Of a DNA stretch of 64,000 nt, positions 1-9,225 are shown piece by piece. Origin of the DNA: Pseudobdellovibrionaceae bacterium (GTDB lineage Bacteria; Bdellovibrionota; Bdellovibrionia; Bdellovibrionales; Bdellovibrionaceae); assembly GCA_013359135.1 (NCBI GenBank), contig JABWCN010000021.1, forward strand, positions 1-64,000. Reading direction: 5' to 3'. Within the stretch, counting starts at the first letter, position 1. Every line of letters starts with the position of its first letter. The notes below the pieces were generated by a model. That model was not told where the DNA came from. It made no database searches and saw only the letters and a program-made list of their open reading frames with translations. The position numbers and the translations under genes were made by a program.

Positions 1-303
1 AATAATAAGCTTTAGTGAAATTATTAAACGCGACTCAATAATATCAATGACTTTGACTTGAGTGTTAATAAAAGAAAAACCAAAGTCAAAATGGTAAACT
101 CTATTAAAATAACTAACTAATTCAAAAAAAAAATCACCATAGCTTTTAGTTTTTTCTAAAACTATAAATTCGTCCTCTAAATAACTTCCTGGCAGAAGAT
201 AGGTAAATAGAAAAGTAAAAAAAATCAACACGTTAACAGATAAAATGTATCTGCAAAAAGATTTAATTACACTATAAAAAAAAGACGTTAAATAATGACT
301 CAT
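1..303 (-). CDS. OppB/DppB-type ABC transporter permease, N-terminal part (cut by window edge)
   Basis: The frame stays open for 101 codons from an ATG to the window edge. It shows a short cytoplasmic N-terminus, one hydrophobic segment (around residues 19-36), then the PG dipeptide followed by a periplasmic stretch. FDFGFSF and a downstream IIESRLIISLKLII stretch match the conserved beginning of DppB/OppB permeases, where D-[LF]-G-x-S precedes a hydrophobic helix. Such proteins form the membrane channel of peptide or nickel importers together with a DppC-type partner and two ATPases, none of which lies in this window. The start is 7 bases after the slt stop, and an AAGAAGA ribosome site lies in the end of slt, so the two genes are probably co-transcribed. 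Family assignment is fair; substrate unknown. Confidence 0.68.
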   Translation of the reverse strand, partial: MSHYLTSFFYSVIKSFCRYILSVNVLIFFTFLFTYLLPGSYLEDEFIVLEKTKSYGDFFFELVSYFNRVYHFDFGFSFINTQVKVIDIIESRLIISLKLII

Positions 304-310
304 TTCTTCT

Positions 311-2758
311 TTAGATCTCTTCCCAAGTTTCTTTAGTTGGAGCTCTTTCTTTTAATGTAAAAGGCATTTTATCTGATAAAAATGGCACTTGATCGGCCTT
401 TGCGCTATTATATAAAAGTGCATAGATATATGAATTAGCTATTACTTTTTTTACATAGTTTCGAGTTTCCAAAAATGGAATATGCTCAATAAACTCATCA
501 GTTTCTAAATGACCAAACAATTGGAGCCAATTTTTAACTCGATGAGGTCCAGCATTGTAACTTGCCGCAACCAAAGGCAAAGCTTGATTAAACTTTTTAT
601 TTAACCTTTGCAGATACTTAGTTCCAATTTTAATTGCAGGCTCAGCTTCTAACAACTGATTAGGAGTAAACTGCTTCTCACCTATAATTTCAGCAATTTT
701 ATTTCCTGTATATGGCATAACTTGCATTAAACCCAACGCCCCGACTGGCGAGATAGCTTCCTTTCGATACTGACTTTCGGCCCTCATAATACTCCAAACT
801 AACTCTTTATTAACTTCAAACTCTTTCGAGTATTTGTCTACGAATTGAGGATAAGCCTTAGGGAATGAATACTCCCAAAACTGTTTGCCCTGAATGATTC
901 CCAATTGTGCCTTGGTCTTCGAGAAATAGACTTGACTTATTTGGCTAGATCTATGGAATTGACCTACCAACAGATATTCATTCATCAAAGCTTTTAAATA
1001 ATCTTTATTTTTAGTTCTACGTTCAATTTCATATAGATCCCATTTTGCCCATTGATCAAGACCAATAATCATTAGTCCTCTTGCTCTTTCAAATCGACTA
1101 ATCAGCTCAGGAGTTTTGAAAGGAATATCTTCTGACTCTAAAGACTTCTCTTTATCAATTTCAGGCTTTTCAGTGGTGCTTTCAGCAACATTTCCTGGTT
1201 CAAAAGGATCCGCCTCTTCCTCAATATCCTGATTTTCAGCCATTGAATCGTCGTCAACTAAAACTTCTTCATTATTGGGAGTTAAAAAATCTTCCATCTG
1301 AAAACGCGATAATTTATGAGGGATCTTATAGGAGTTCATTCCTAGCTGAATAGAACTCTCTTTTGCATCTTGAATTTTAATTTCCTGATTGATTTTCTCT
1401 AGTCTCTTATAGGCCGCAATAGAGTAATATCCTTTACTTTTATCAAGAGAGAGCTTAGCAAAATAAGTCTTGGCCTTTTCAAGTTTGTTTTGACGGTATA
1501 AACTCATCCCCATCCAATAGTTAAGTCTTTCTTGACTCAATGATTTGTATTTCTTTTTATTTTTGACTCCAGAAAGGCGCTTAAATTCATTAAAAGAACT
1601 CACATAATCGCCTCTAAGATACTTCATCCATGCTAAATACCATTGGCTTTCTTTTTTTAACTTTTCATTTCTTGTTAACTTTTGAAATTCTTTAAACTTT
1701 CTTGTAGACCAATCATAGTCTTGCATTTGGTAACTCATAAAAGCCGATTGAAACAAGGCCTGTAAACCTTTATCACTAGCTTTTTTTAGTTTATAAGCTT
1801 TATAATAGACAGCTATAGAAGTAGCTAAATCGCCTGATCGTGCCGCAATAGGGGCAAATTGTGTCAAAAATTCAAAATCATTTTCATTTTGCTTTAAATA
1901 CTTTTTAAGTATTCCATAGGCTTCATCAAGGTTTCCTTCCTGAGCATGAAAACTAGCCAAAATTTTATCAGCTTCAAAATCATACTGACCTTTAAAATCA
2001 GCCTTAAACTTGTTAATTTCAAAAAAAGCTTTTTTCTCTTGACCTGCCCATAATAAGTTTCTGACCCTTTTTTTGAAATCATCAACCTCCCACGCACAAT
2101 CACTTTTCTTTTCATTAATCGAATTCAAGTTCAAATTATAGTCCCAATGACTAACTTTTTCAAATTGAGGGTACTGAATATAAATTTTCAATAGTTTTTC
2201 ACACTTGAAACTCTTTTTATTAAGATGATCAGCAGCACTTGCTAATTGATACAAAATTTCTGCATGCTGTTCGGTTCCACGTGTGGCTTTATCAAGCTTA
2301 GTAAGTAGATTAAAAGCTTCTTGATAATTTTTATGGGTAAGTGCAATTTGACTTAGATAAAAAGTAGCTTCATTTTTTAATTTTTGATTTGGTTTTTCCT
2401 TTAAAATTAATTCAAAACTAAGTTTAGATTTATCCAATTGATTTTGTTGAAACTGAATTAAACCTAAAAAATATAATGTGTATTCGTTGAAACTATTTTT
2501 AGTTTTGCTAAGTAAAGTAAATAATTCTTCGGCAGTGGAGAAATTTTTTAATTGAAAAACTGCGTACGCTTTTTGGAAAAGTAATAACTCTTTATCTGTA
2601 CTATTTGTTTTGATTTCATTATCAATTTCTTTAATGACCTCTTCCCACTTATTATTTTGCACAGCAACCCTAGTCTTAGCAAAAACATCAGACTGCGAAT
2701 TTACAAAATGAGGAATCAATAATGCTATAAATATAAAAAAATTGGTAAGTATTTTCAT
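311..2758 (-). CDS. slt: Soluble lytic murein transglycosylase (Slt70-like)
   Basis: An exported enzyme expected to cleave the MurNAc-GlcNAc bond of peptidoglycan with 1,6-anhydro ring formation. Residues 1-22 are a signal peptide. Residues about 25-450 are a helical TPR-like superhelix, as in the doughnut of Slt70. An acidic linker (about 485-545, rich in E and D) follows. The C-terminal SLT domain (about 645-780) carries the catalytic Glu in MRAESQY, then GALGLMQVMP and AASYNAGP, the family's three hallmark motifs. At 815 residues it is longer than E. coli Slt70 (about 645), mostly through the N-terminal repeats and the acidic insert. A GGAAG ribosome site lies just before the ATG. It is divergent from radA over a 55-base gap. 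In a predatory bacterium it could act on self or prey wall; that is inference. Confidence 0.93.
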   Translation of the reverse strand: MKILTNFFIFIALLIPHFVNSQSDVFAKTRVAVQNNKWEEVIKEIDNEIKTNSTDKELLLFQKAYAVFQLKNFSTAEELFTLLSKTKNSFNEYTLYFLGLIQFQQNQLDKSKLSFELILKEKPNQKLKNEATFYLSQIALTHKNYQEAFNLLTKLDKATRGTEQHAEILYQLASAADHLNKKSFKCEKLLKIYIQYPQFEKVSHWDYNLNLNSINEKKSDCAWEVDDFKKRVRNLLWAGQEKKAFFEINKFKADFKGQYDFEADKILASFHAQEGNLDEAYGILKKYLKQNENDFEFLTQFAPIAARSGDLATSIAVYYKAYKLKKASDKGLQALFQSAFMSYQMQDYDWSTRKFKEFQKLTRNEKLKKESQWYLAWMKYLRGDYVSSFNEFKRLSGVKNKKKYKSLSQERLNYWMGMSLYRQNKLEKAKTYFAKLSLDKSKGYYSIAAYKRLEKINQEIKIQDAKESSIQLGMNSYKIPHKLSRFQMEDFLTPNNEEVLVDDDSMAENQDIEEEADPFEPGNVAESTTEKPEIDKEKSLESEDIPFKTPELISRFERARGLMIIGLDQWAKWDLYEIERRTKNKDYLKALMNEYLLVGQFHRSSQISQVYFSKTKAQLGIIQGKQFWEYSFPKAYPQFVDKYSKEFEVNKELVWSIMRAESQYRKEAISPVGALGLMQVMPYTGNKIAEIIGEKQFTPNQLLEAEPAIKIGTKYLQRLNKKFNQALPLVAASYNAGPHRVKNWLQLFGHLETDEFIEHIPFLETRNYVKKVIANSYIYALLYNSAKADQVPFLSDKMPFTLKERAPTKETWEEI

Positions 2759-2780
2759 TAACTCTTCCTATCAGTGATTG

Positions 2781-2801
2781 TCATATACCTATTGTATATG
2801 A
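2781..2801. promoter_or_regulatory. Perfect 8+8 inverted repeat between divergent slt and radA
   Basis: TCATATAC, a 5-base spacer, then GTATATGA: a perfect dyad in the 55-base gap between slt and radA. It overlaps any promoter for either gene. TATGAT at 2798-2803 could be a -10 box for radA, which would place the transcription start at or next to the ATG. An operator is the likely reading; no regulator is identified. Confidence 0.45.
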
Positions 2802-2813
2802 TACCGAATAATA

Positions 2814-4187
2814 ATGGCAAAAACGAAGTCTAAAACTATATTTACCTGTCAAAATTGTGGAGCTCAACGACCAAGGTGGGAGGGAAAATGTAGTGAATGC
2901 AATGCGTGGAATTCTTATGTTGAGGAAACTCACACTGAAGTGAGCTCCACCCAGACTAGAGGCTGGTCTATTGATACCCAGAAACCAGTTAGACTTAATG
3001 AAAGTCCTAAAGAAGAAATTTTAAAAAGATACAACACAGGTATTGAGGAGTTCAATCGTGTAGTTGGTGGAGGAATCGCAGAAGGAAGCTTTCTCCTTCT
3101 AGGAGGATCTCCTGGTATTGGAAAAAGCACTCTACTCCTTCAAATTGCTGGTGGTTTAGCTATCAGAAATCAAAAAGTTTTATATATATCCGCAGAAGAA
3201 AGTACCAATCAAACTATGTCGCGAGCTCATCGCTTGGGTATTAAATCTGGTAATGTGGAAGTGGGTTCTGAAAGTGAGCTTAATAAAATCATTCAACTAG
3301 CTAAAGAAAGTAAGCCTCAGGTTCTTGTTATAGACTCGATACAAACGGTATTTCTTGCTCAGCTAGAGTCAGCGCCAGGAAGTGTTTCACAAGTCAGGGA
3401 ATGTGCAGCTCATTTAATGTCGCTGGCAAAACAGTTCGGTATCGCGGTTATTCTGGTTGGTCACATTACTAAAGATGGCAGTATCGCTGGACCAAAAGTT
3501 TTAGAACACATGGTGGACTGTGTACTTTCTTTTGAAGGCGATACTCAATCTCACTTTAGACTACTTAAAACTATCAAAAATAGATTTGGTGGAGCTCTAG
3601 AATTAGGAATTTTTCAAATGAATCACAAAGGACTTGAAGAAGTGAGCAATCCTTCCGAGCTTTTTTTACAAGAACGAGGGCAAAAACCCATCGGATCCGT
3701 TGTCTTCAGTTCTCTGGAAGGCCAAAGAACTTTACTATGCGAAATTCAAGCCCTATCTTTAAATAGCCATATGCCTATGCCAAGAAGAACAAGTGTTGGA
3801 ATTGAATTAAATCGTCTTCACCTTTTAACGGCAGTTTTAGAAAGACATGCCAGTATACACGTCAATCAGAGTGATATTTATATTAACGTTGTTGGTGGTT
3901 TAAAAATATTTGAACCCGCTGCTGATCTAGCTATCGCAGCTGCTATTATCTCTAGTGAAAAAGACAAACCAATTGATTTAAAGTCCTGCTTTTTTGGAGA
4001 AGTAGGTCTGACTGGGGAAATCAGAGGAGTCCTTTTACCAGAAATAAGAGTTAAAGAGGCTATCAAACTTGGTTTTAAAAATTTCTATTTGCCAGCAGCT
4101 CAAAAAAACCATCTTGATATACCTAAAAATAAAGAACTCCATTTTTACTTTTTAAATCATATAAAAGAATTAAATAACTTAATCTGA
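2814..4187 (+). CDS. radA: DNA repair protein RadA (Sms)
   Basis: A RecA-like ATPase that drives branch migration of recombination intermediates in the cytoplasm. Domains in order: a C4 zinc finger (C12, C15, C26, C29), a RecA-type core with Walker A GGSPGIGKST (97-106), the RadA-specific KNRFG motif, and a C-terminal Lon-protease-like domain (from about residue 300) that lacks protease activity in this family. Length (457) is normal for RadA. No Shine-Dalgarno sequence precedes the ATG, and a possible -10 box sits about 11 bases upstream, so a leaderless transcript is possible. It is divergent from slt and has no obvious operon partner downstream. Confidence 0.96.
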   Translation: MAKTKSKTIFTCQNCGAQRPRWEGKCSECNAWNSYVEETHTEVSSTQTRGWSIDTQKPVRLNESPKEEILKRYNTGIEEFNRVVGGGIAEGSFLLLGGSPGIGKSTLLLQIAGGLAIRNQKVLYISAEESTNQTMSRAHRLGIKSGNVEVGSESELNKIIQLAKESKPQVLVIDSIQTVFLAQLESAPGSVSQVRECAAHLMSLAKQFGIAVILVGHITKDGSIAGPKVLEHMVDCVLSFEGDTQSHFRLLKTIKNRFGGALELGIFQMNHKGLEEVSNPSELFLQERGQKPIGSVVFSSLEGQRTLLCEIQALSLNSHMPMPRRTSVGIELNRLHLLTAVLERHASIHVNQSDIYINVVGGLKIFEPAADLAIAAAIISSEKDKPIDLKSCFFGEVGLTGEIRGVLLPEIRVKEAIKLGFKNFYLPAAQKNHLDIPKNKELHFYFLNHIKELNNLI

Positions 4188-4327
4188 TAAACTTTAAGCT
4201 TTTCATAAGTAATGCTATGTAATACTTCCATCACTTGGTTGTCTAAAAACTAACAGTGGATTTATTCGGCTTTTTCCTACATAAAATACGTTCGCTAAAT
4301 TTGTTATAGATAATTTCAAGGAATTTT

Positions 4328-5377
4328 ATGACTAATGTTGTATTTTGTTTATGTCTAATATTCAGTTTAGGTTTAATGCCAGCAGCAAATGCCGATGATA
4401 TTGACGGAATCACACTCTTGCCCCAAGTGCAAGGATCTAATATTTCAGGGAAGTTTTACTACAATGGAATCGATATCACCACAGTGGTTGAAGCTATAAG
4501 ACCCCACGTGAAGACCCTTAAAAAACCAGTTTATCTCTTCAACTGGACCCGCACACCTTATAAATCATTTGACCCAATCACCACTAAAGATCCTCAAGAC
4601 CCTGAAGTGCTAAAAAGAGCCAAAGAAGAAATTGACAGTTATTGGTTCTATTTTGCAAATCCTAAATATCGTTCATACAGTTTTTATGGAGCTGGTGTTT
4701 ATACTTTTGTTGACCCATTTAGTCTTTATGAAAGTTTTGGCGCACCTTATTGGACTTTGACGACTTATCAACTGCCTAAGGGTGAAAATCTACTCCTTGA
4801 TCTTAATATTTCATTACCCAAAAATATTATGGATCAATTAGATTGTTCCCTACCAAGTGGTTATAGGTATCTAGCAAATTATTTTTCAACTGGAGGATCT
4901 AATACCAATTCTAAATGTGGTAATTTTCTTAAATTTCTTTTAGTGGATACAATGAATATCTCTGGATTTGCTTACACTTATCAATACTGGTCGACTAAGT
5001 ACTGTAAGCTTGACAGTCAAAAAAACTACAACGGCTTAATGACAAAGGCTATAGTTCTATTTTCTTCAAAGTGGGTAACTTCTGAAAATGTAAAATTTTT
5101 TAGTATTTATTCAAAACATAGCAAAGAACTACGCCTTATTATAGAAACTTATTTCATAAAAGCTATAAAAGATTTAACTCCTTCAATCCAGAGCTCAAAA
5201 GAGTCAGATACAATTTCTGAAGACGAGCTCTTATTTAAGACAGCTGGATTTCAAACAGAACGATTTAAAAATCTTTTCTGGTCTGATCTTGATGGAGAAA
5301 AAAAAGTATCTAATATTGACTTCTGGTCGGAAGAAAACCTTATGGAATGCCATAAGTCTAACCCCTTCAACGACTAA
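4328..5377 (+). CDS. Exported protein of unknown function with a possible ART-like pattern
   Basis: I do not recognise a named family. Residues 1-22 form a signal peptide ending in ANA. AAGGA six bases before the ATG supports the start. The mature protein has a strand containing R75 (NWTRTPY), a helix, then GAGVY (121-125) followed by SLY (132-134), then a strand TLTTYQLP. This order (R, G-x-G-[IV]-Y, later Y) resembles the NAD-binding core of ADP-ribosyltransferase folds, but I cannot place the catalytic Glu and the match may be chance. Four cysteines in the C-terminal half fit a periplasmic or secreted protein. It stands alone between radA and the convergent PilZ operon. Confidence 0.75.
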   Translation: MTNVVFCLCLIFSLGLMPAANADDIDGITLLPQVQGSNISGKFYYNGIDITTVVEAIRPHVKTLKKPVYLFNWTRTPYKSFDPITTKDPQDPEVLKRAKEEIDSYWFYFANPKYRSYSFYGAGVYTFVDPFSLYESFGAPYWTLTTYQLPKGENLLLDLNISLPKNIMDQLDCSLPSGYRYLANYFSTGGSNTNSKCGNFLKFLLVDTMNISGFAYTYQYWSTKYCKLDSQKNYNGLMTKAIVLFSSKWVTSENVKFFSIYSKHSKELRLIIETYFIKAIKDLTPSIQSSKESDTISEDELLFKTAGFQTERFKNLFWSDLDGEKKVSNIDFWSEENLMECHKSNPFND

Positions 5378-5403
5378 AGTTAGGGTTGTGCCTGATGATG
5401 GAG

Positions 5404-6120
5404 TTATTTTTTAAATTTTAAAAAAATTTCTCTTTGAACATCCATAAAAAGATTTAGCATTTTAGCTTCAAAAACTGAATCTTTAACTAAAAACTGAACT
5501 CCCATTACCTGACTGGGAGTATAACTTGCAATATAGTTTTCACTCATTTCCTTTGGCTTAATTTCCCTAGAATGCCTTACTTGAACATCCACATCGATGG
5601 AAGTTCGATTACCAAGATAGAGAATAATCTTGAACTTAGTATTAACTTTTAATGAAGGTTCCAATGCTGGGAAACTCATTTTACATCCTCCACTACTAAT
5701 ATCTAGAATTTTAAAATCAACCGGGATAATTTTTCCATTTGATTGAACAATATTAGCCTTAGCTTTATATTTTTCAGGAACTTCCATCCTCATGGATTTC
5801 CTTCTTTGTAAATAATAAAGTTCTGATTGAATATCTAAAATCACACGATTACCATCACTTGTAGCCATACCTGACATAAAAAAACGATCTTCTTCATAAC
5901 TTAAATTAACAACAACACTTTCAGCTTGAGGTAAAACAAAACGTTCATCTTCTCTGATTTCACATTCCAAGTACTTTTCATCAATAAGCTCTTTTGCTCT
6001 CAACTTTTTAACATCAATTTTTTCAAATTTTAAAAGTACCAATCCACCTTCTTCAGCAATTAGTCTTAAAATTCTTTTCTTTTCAGAAAGATGAACTTTT
6101 TTAAAAATTTCCATTTTCAT
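5404..6120 (-). CDS. PilZ-domain protein (second of a tandem pair)
   Basis: A probable c-di-GMP receptor. The C-terminal PilZ domain (about 105-235) begins with QRRKSMRMEVP, which supplies the RxxxR c-di-GMP clamp, and continues with DISSGGCKM, the D/NxSxxG motif. The N-terminal 100 residues resemble the YcgR-N type beta domain found before PilZ in flagellar brake proteins, though the similarity is only structural impression. It is a paralogue of the preceding gene: both open with an EIFKKV motif, have R-rich PilZ starts and end alike. The ATG overlaps the stop of that gene (ATGA), so the two are translationally coupled. Output partner unknown. Confidence 0.86.
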   Translation of the reverse strand: MKMEIFKKVHLSEKKRILRLIAEEGGLVLLKFEKIDVKKLRAKELIDEKYLECEIREDERFVLPQAESVVVNLSYEEDRFFMSGMATSDGNRVILDIQSELYYLQRRKSMRMEVPEKYKAKANIVQSNGKIIPVDFKILDISSGGCKMSFPALEPSLKVNTKFKIILYLGNRTSIDVDVQVRHSREIKPKEMSENYIASYTPSQVMGVQFLVKDSVFEAKMLNLFMDVQREIFLKFKK

Positions 6121-6800
6121 TTTTTTGCACTTTCATAAAAAATCTCTGCTTGTAAATCAACAAATAACTTTCTTAACTGGGTAGTTTGAGCCTCAGATAG
6201 TTGTTCAAAACTCAATCCAAAAATTTGCTTAAAGCGACCATTTTCATTCTTAAAATGATGTTTTAATTCGCCATGAATCTCCATACCCGTTTTATGTCCA
6301 AATTTTAAGTTACCAATGATTAGATCTCCCTTATGAAAGCTAGGTTTATCGGTATTTAAACCTATTTTACATCCTGAATCTGAAAAATCTAATATTTCTG
6401 CTCTTAGAAAAGTGAGATTTTCATTTTGTTTTTTTATCATTAACATAGCCGATAAATGATCTGGAATTTTAAGCCTTTTATTTTTCCTGCGAGGTAGGTA
6501 AAAAAGATCTACATTCTTTCTAAACAACAACGAATCTCCCTCGATATGAAATAAAGATTTAAAAAAATAGTTTTCGTTAGCAAACGTCAACACTGATGAT
6601 GCCTCCGACTTTGTTTTGAGGCTGGCATAATGCTTTGGACGACGACAAGCCACATAAGATTTTAAATAAAAACCTTCAATTCTAGATTTAATCATTGTTT
6701 TTTGATTCAGTTGAAAAATCACACCGGCCTTCTCTAAACAAGCTTGTTGCCATATGACTTCTCGCTCTTCTAAAGTGACTTTTTTAAAAATTTCATTCAT
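6117..6800 (-). CDS. PilZ-domain protein (first of a tandem pair)
   Basis: Paralogue of the downstream PilZ gene. PRRKNKRLKIP supplies the RxxxR motif and DFSDSGCKI the DxSxxG motif, so c-di-GMP binding is likely. I chose the internal ATG that begins MNEIFKKV, because it aligns with the start of the paralogue and forms an ATGA overlap with the glpK stop, the same arrangement as the next junction. A longer reading frame starting 13 codons earlier would overlap glpK by 43 bases. The N-terminal half has two cysteines and no known catalytic motif. It lies in one transcription unit with glpK. Confidence 0.84.
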   Translation of the reverse strand: MNEIFKKVTLEEREVIWQQACLEKAGVIFQLNQKTMIKSRIEGFYLKSYVACRRPKHYASLKTKSEASSVLTFANENYFFKSLFHIEGDSLLFRKNVDLFYLPRRKNKRLKIPDHLSAMLMIKKQNENLTFLRAEILDFSDSGCKIGLNTDKPSFHKGDLIIGNLKFGHKTGMEIHGELKHHFKNENGRFKQIFGLSFEQLSEAQTTQLRKLFVDLQAEIFYESAKK

Positions 6801-8290
6801 TTTGAATTTTTCACTGTCAATTTGATAGCCTTCAACCATGAACGATATCTTTCTGCGAATTCTTTTTTTTGCATTTGAGGTTTAAATTCTCTGTCTAAAT
6901 TCCAAATATTTTCTATTTCCTTTGTTCCCGTCCAAAAACCAGATCCAATACCTGCTAAATAAGCCACCCCAAGAGCTGTGGTTTCTATGATTTGTGACCT
7001 TGCTACCTTTGACTGCAAATAATCACTTTGTAATTGCATTAAAAGGTTATTTTTTGCAGCACCACCATCTGTTTTTAATATTTTCAACTTAGTTTTTGTT
7101 TCTGATTCCATCACTTTAATAATATCTACATTTTGTAAAGCTAATGACTCTAAAGCGGCCCTCATCAAATGAGCTTTACTTGTTTTTCTTGTTAACCCAA
7201 GAATAACTCCTGTTGCCTCTTCTTTCCAATACGGAGCCCCCAATCCAGTCAATGCGGGTACAAACTCAACACCCTCAGAGTGACTGACTGAGCTTGCCAA
7301 TTCTTCAATTTCCTGTGAAGTAGTTAATAACTGCATGTTGTCTTTTAACCATTGAACAACAGAACCACAGTTAAAGGCTCCCCCCTCTAGAGCATATACA
7401 GGTTTCATCCCCTCAAGTTCCCAAGCAACAGTTGTAAGCAATCCCTTTTTTGAATAAGAAACTTTATTACCATTATTGTACAAAATGAAACTCCCAGTTC
7501 CAAAAGTACATTTAGCTTCGCCAGCTTTAAAACAGGCTTGTCCAAACAAAGCCGCTTGTTGATCTCCTGCAATACCATGGATCGACAAAGGTTTAGAAAA
7601 AAAACCCTTCAACTCAGAACAGTGGATATGTCCAAAAAAAGCATTACTAGCTTTTATTTCTGGTAAAATTTCTAAAGGAATCTGAAGAATATGGGCACAT
7701 TCTTTACTCCACGTTCTAGTTCGTAAATCCATAAGCATTGTTCTAGATGCATTTGTAACATCAGTTGCATGTACCTTACCTGCTGTTAATTTCCATAAAA
7801 TATAGCTATCCACAGTTCCAGCTAAAACTCTTTTTTCTTTAAGACCCTTCTTAGCCTCTTTGACCTCATTTAAAATCCATTTAATTTTAGTACCTGAAAA
7901 ATAAGGATCAATTACAAGACCTGTGATTTTTTTAATTTTTCTAGAATCTCTTTTTAAACTATGACAGATTTCGGAAGTCCGTCGACACTGCCAAACAATA
8001 GCATTATAAACAGGAATTCCTGTATACTTGTCCCATACAACAACAGTCTCTCTTTGGTTAGTAATTCCAACTGAAAAAATATCGGCAGAGTCGTGACGTT
8101 TAAAAATTTCAGTAATACAATAAATCACTGAATTCCAAATTTCTTCAGGATTATGCTCTACCCAACCTGGCTTAGGAAAAATTTGAGTAAATTCTTTCTG
8201 CTCTTGATCAACAAGTTTTCCAGTTTTATCAAAAAGACAGACTCTAGATGATGTAGTTCCTTGATCTATAGATAAAATGTATTTCGACAT
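6797..8290 (-). CDS. glpK: Glycerol kinase
   Basis: Phosphorylates glycerol with ATP to sn-glycerol 3-phosphate in the cytoplasm. FGGY-family features are clear: the N-terminal phosphate-binding SIDQGTTSSR, GIAGDQQAALFGQ with the catalytic-base Asp, and the C-terminal TDGGAAKN region. About 497 residues is the normal length. I take the ATG that gives MSKYILSIDQGT as the start; an ATG five codons earlier is in frame, and neither has a clear ribosome site. No glpF, glpD or glpR lies nearby. Instead it leads a three-gene unit with two PilZ genes, an unusual link between glycerol use and c-di-GMP sensing. Confidence 0.95.
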   Translation of the reverse strand: MSKYILSIDQGTTSSRVCLFDKTGKLVDQEQKEFTQIFPKPGWVEHNPEEIWNSVIYCITEIFKRHDSADIFSVGITNQRETVVVWDKYTGIPVYNAIVWQCRRTSEICHSLKRDSRKIKKITGLVIDPYFSGTKIKWILNEVKEAKKGLKEKRVLAGTVDSYILWKLTAGKVHATDVTNASRTMLMDLRTRTWSKECAHILQIPLEILPEIKASNAFFGHIHCSELKGFFSKPLSIHGIAGDQQAALFGQACFKAGEAKCTFGTGSFILYNNGNKVSYSKKGLLTTVAWELEGMKPVYALEGGAFNCGSVVQWLKDNMQLLTTSQEIEELASSVSHSEGVEFVPALTGLGAPYWKEEATGVILGLTRKTSKAHLMRAALESLALQNVDIIKVMESETKTKLKILKTDGGAAKNNLLMQLQSDYLQSKVARSQIIETTALGVAYLAGIGSGFWTGTKEIENIWNLDREFKPQMQKKEFAERYRSWLKAIKLTVKNSK

Positions 8291-8340
8291 ATAAACTATG
8301 ATCATTTAAGAGATTTAAAAAAGCAATAGAACTAGATCTC

Positions 8341-8379
8341 AACCTTTGAAAAGTTTTTTTAACCCCTTTTTGAAAGGTT
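8341..8379. repeat. Imperfect inverted repeat between divergent glpK and the acyltransferase gene
   Basis: AACCTTT pairs with AAAGGTT, and the stem continues through AAAAG and CTTTT with one irregular position. It lies about 50 bases upstream of the glpK start and about 100 upstream of the acyltransferase start. It could be an operator for either gene or a hairpin in the glpK leader. Both genes concern glycerol-lipid metabolism, so shared control is possible but unproven. Confidence 0.35.
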
Positions 8380-8481
8380 TGCTGATAAACCTCCACCTAA
8401 TGTCCTGATTTTTGTTTTTTTAATTTATAAAACCAATTGCAACTTGATATCTTCTTTGAAACTCAATAGATCTATCTTAGG

Positions 8482-9225
8482 ATGAACAAGGATATTTTAA
8501 AAAAACTAAATCACGAATCATTTTACTTTAAAACAATTCCCATTTATTTTTTAACTCTACTCAAAAATTACTTTCGTTTACAAATTGAAGGTCTAGAAAA
8601 TATTCCCAAAAAAGGGTCAGTATTGATTACTCCTAATCATTCTGGGTTTTCTGGAATTGATGCTTTACTACTTAACTATGTCTTAGTTAACGAAGCCAAA
8701 CGACTTCCTCGTGTATTAACTCATAAATTTTGGTTTGGTACTAAGATTTCATCTGCAATTTTTCAAAAGCTCGGTTTTTTTGAAGCGACCTATGAAAATG
8801 GTAAAGTTTATTTAAATAGAAAAAATGCTGTCGTTCTTTTCCCTGAAGGTGAACAGGGAAACTTTAAACCTAGCCAAAAAATGTATCAGTTGCAGGAATT
8901 TAAAAGAGGATTTGTCCGACTTGCTATCGAAACTGACTCCCCTATAGTTCCCGCTCTTATTATTGGAGCTGAAGAATCAAACTTTACCTTATCTCAATTA
9001 CACTTAAATCATTTTTTAAAAGGAATCACGCTTCCACTACCAATTAATCTAATCCCTCTCCCTGCAAAATGGAAAATTAAATTTCTAGATCCTATTTATC
9101 TTCCCTATGACAAATCTGCCCTTGAAAATACGGAACTGATACATGAAATTACCAGCGATATTGAAGATTTAATGCAAAGAAAAATAAACGAAGAGCTTAA
9201 AAAGAGATCTTCTGTATATTTTTAA
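8482..9225 (+). CDS. PlsC-family lysophospholipid acyltransferase
   Basis: A membrane-associated acyltransferase of the 1-acylglycerol-3-phosphate O-acyltransferase superfamily. Motif I is NHSGFSGID (around residues 52-60), with H and D spaced more widely than the classic HX4D. Motif III is FPEGEQGNF (around 120), with the FPEG signature. VPALIIGAEES fits the VP.. motif IV. About 247 residues is normal. It is divergent from glpK, which makes glycerol 3-phosphate, so a role in phospholipid synthesis or remodelling is plausible. The wider HxxxxxxD spacing suggests a side branch rather than canonical PlsC, so the acyl acceptor is uncertain. Its stop overlaps that of the convergent pilin-like gene. 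Confidence 0.84.
   Translation: MNKDILKKLNHESFYFKTIPIYFLTLLKNYFRLQIEGLENIPKKGSVLITPNHSGFSGIDALLLNYVLVNEAKRLPRVLTHKFWFGTKISSAIFQKLGFFEATYENGKVYLNRKNAVVLFPEGEQGNFKPSQKMYQLQEFKRGFVRLAIETDSPIVPALIIGAEESNFTLSQLHLNHFLKGITLPLPINLIPLPAKWKIKFLDPIYLPYDKSALENTELIHEITSDIEDLMQRKINEELKKRSSVYF

Noticed and set aside
2930-3130. Minus-strand reading frame inside radA
   Set aside because: It lies wholly inside radA, has no ribosome site and shows no domain; it is a shadow of the real gene. The same holds for the many other short opposite-strand frames in the window.
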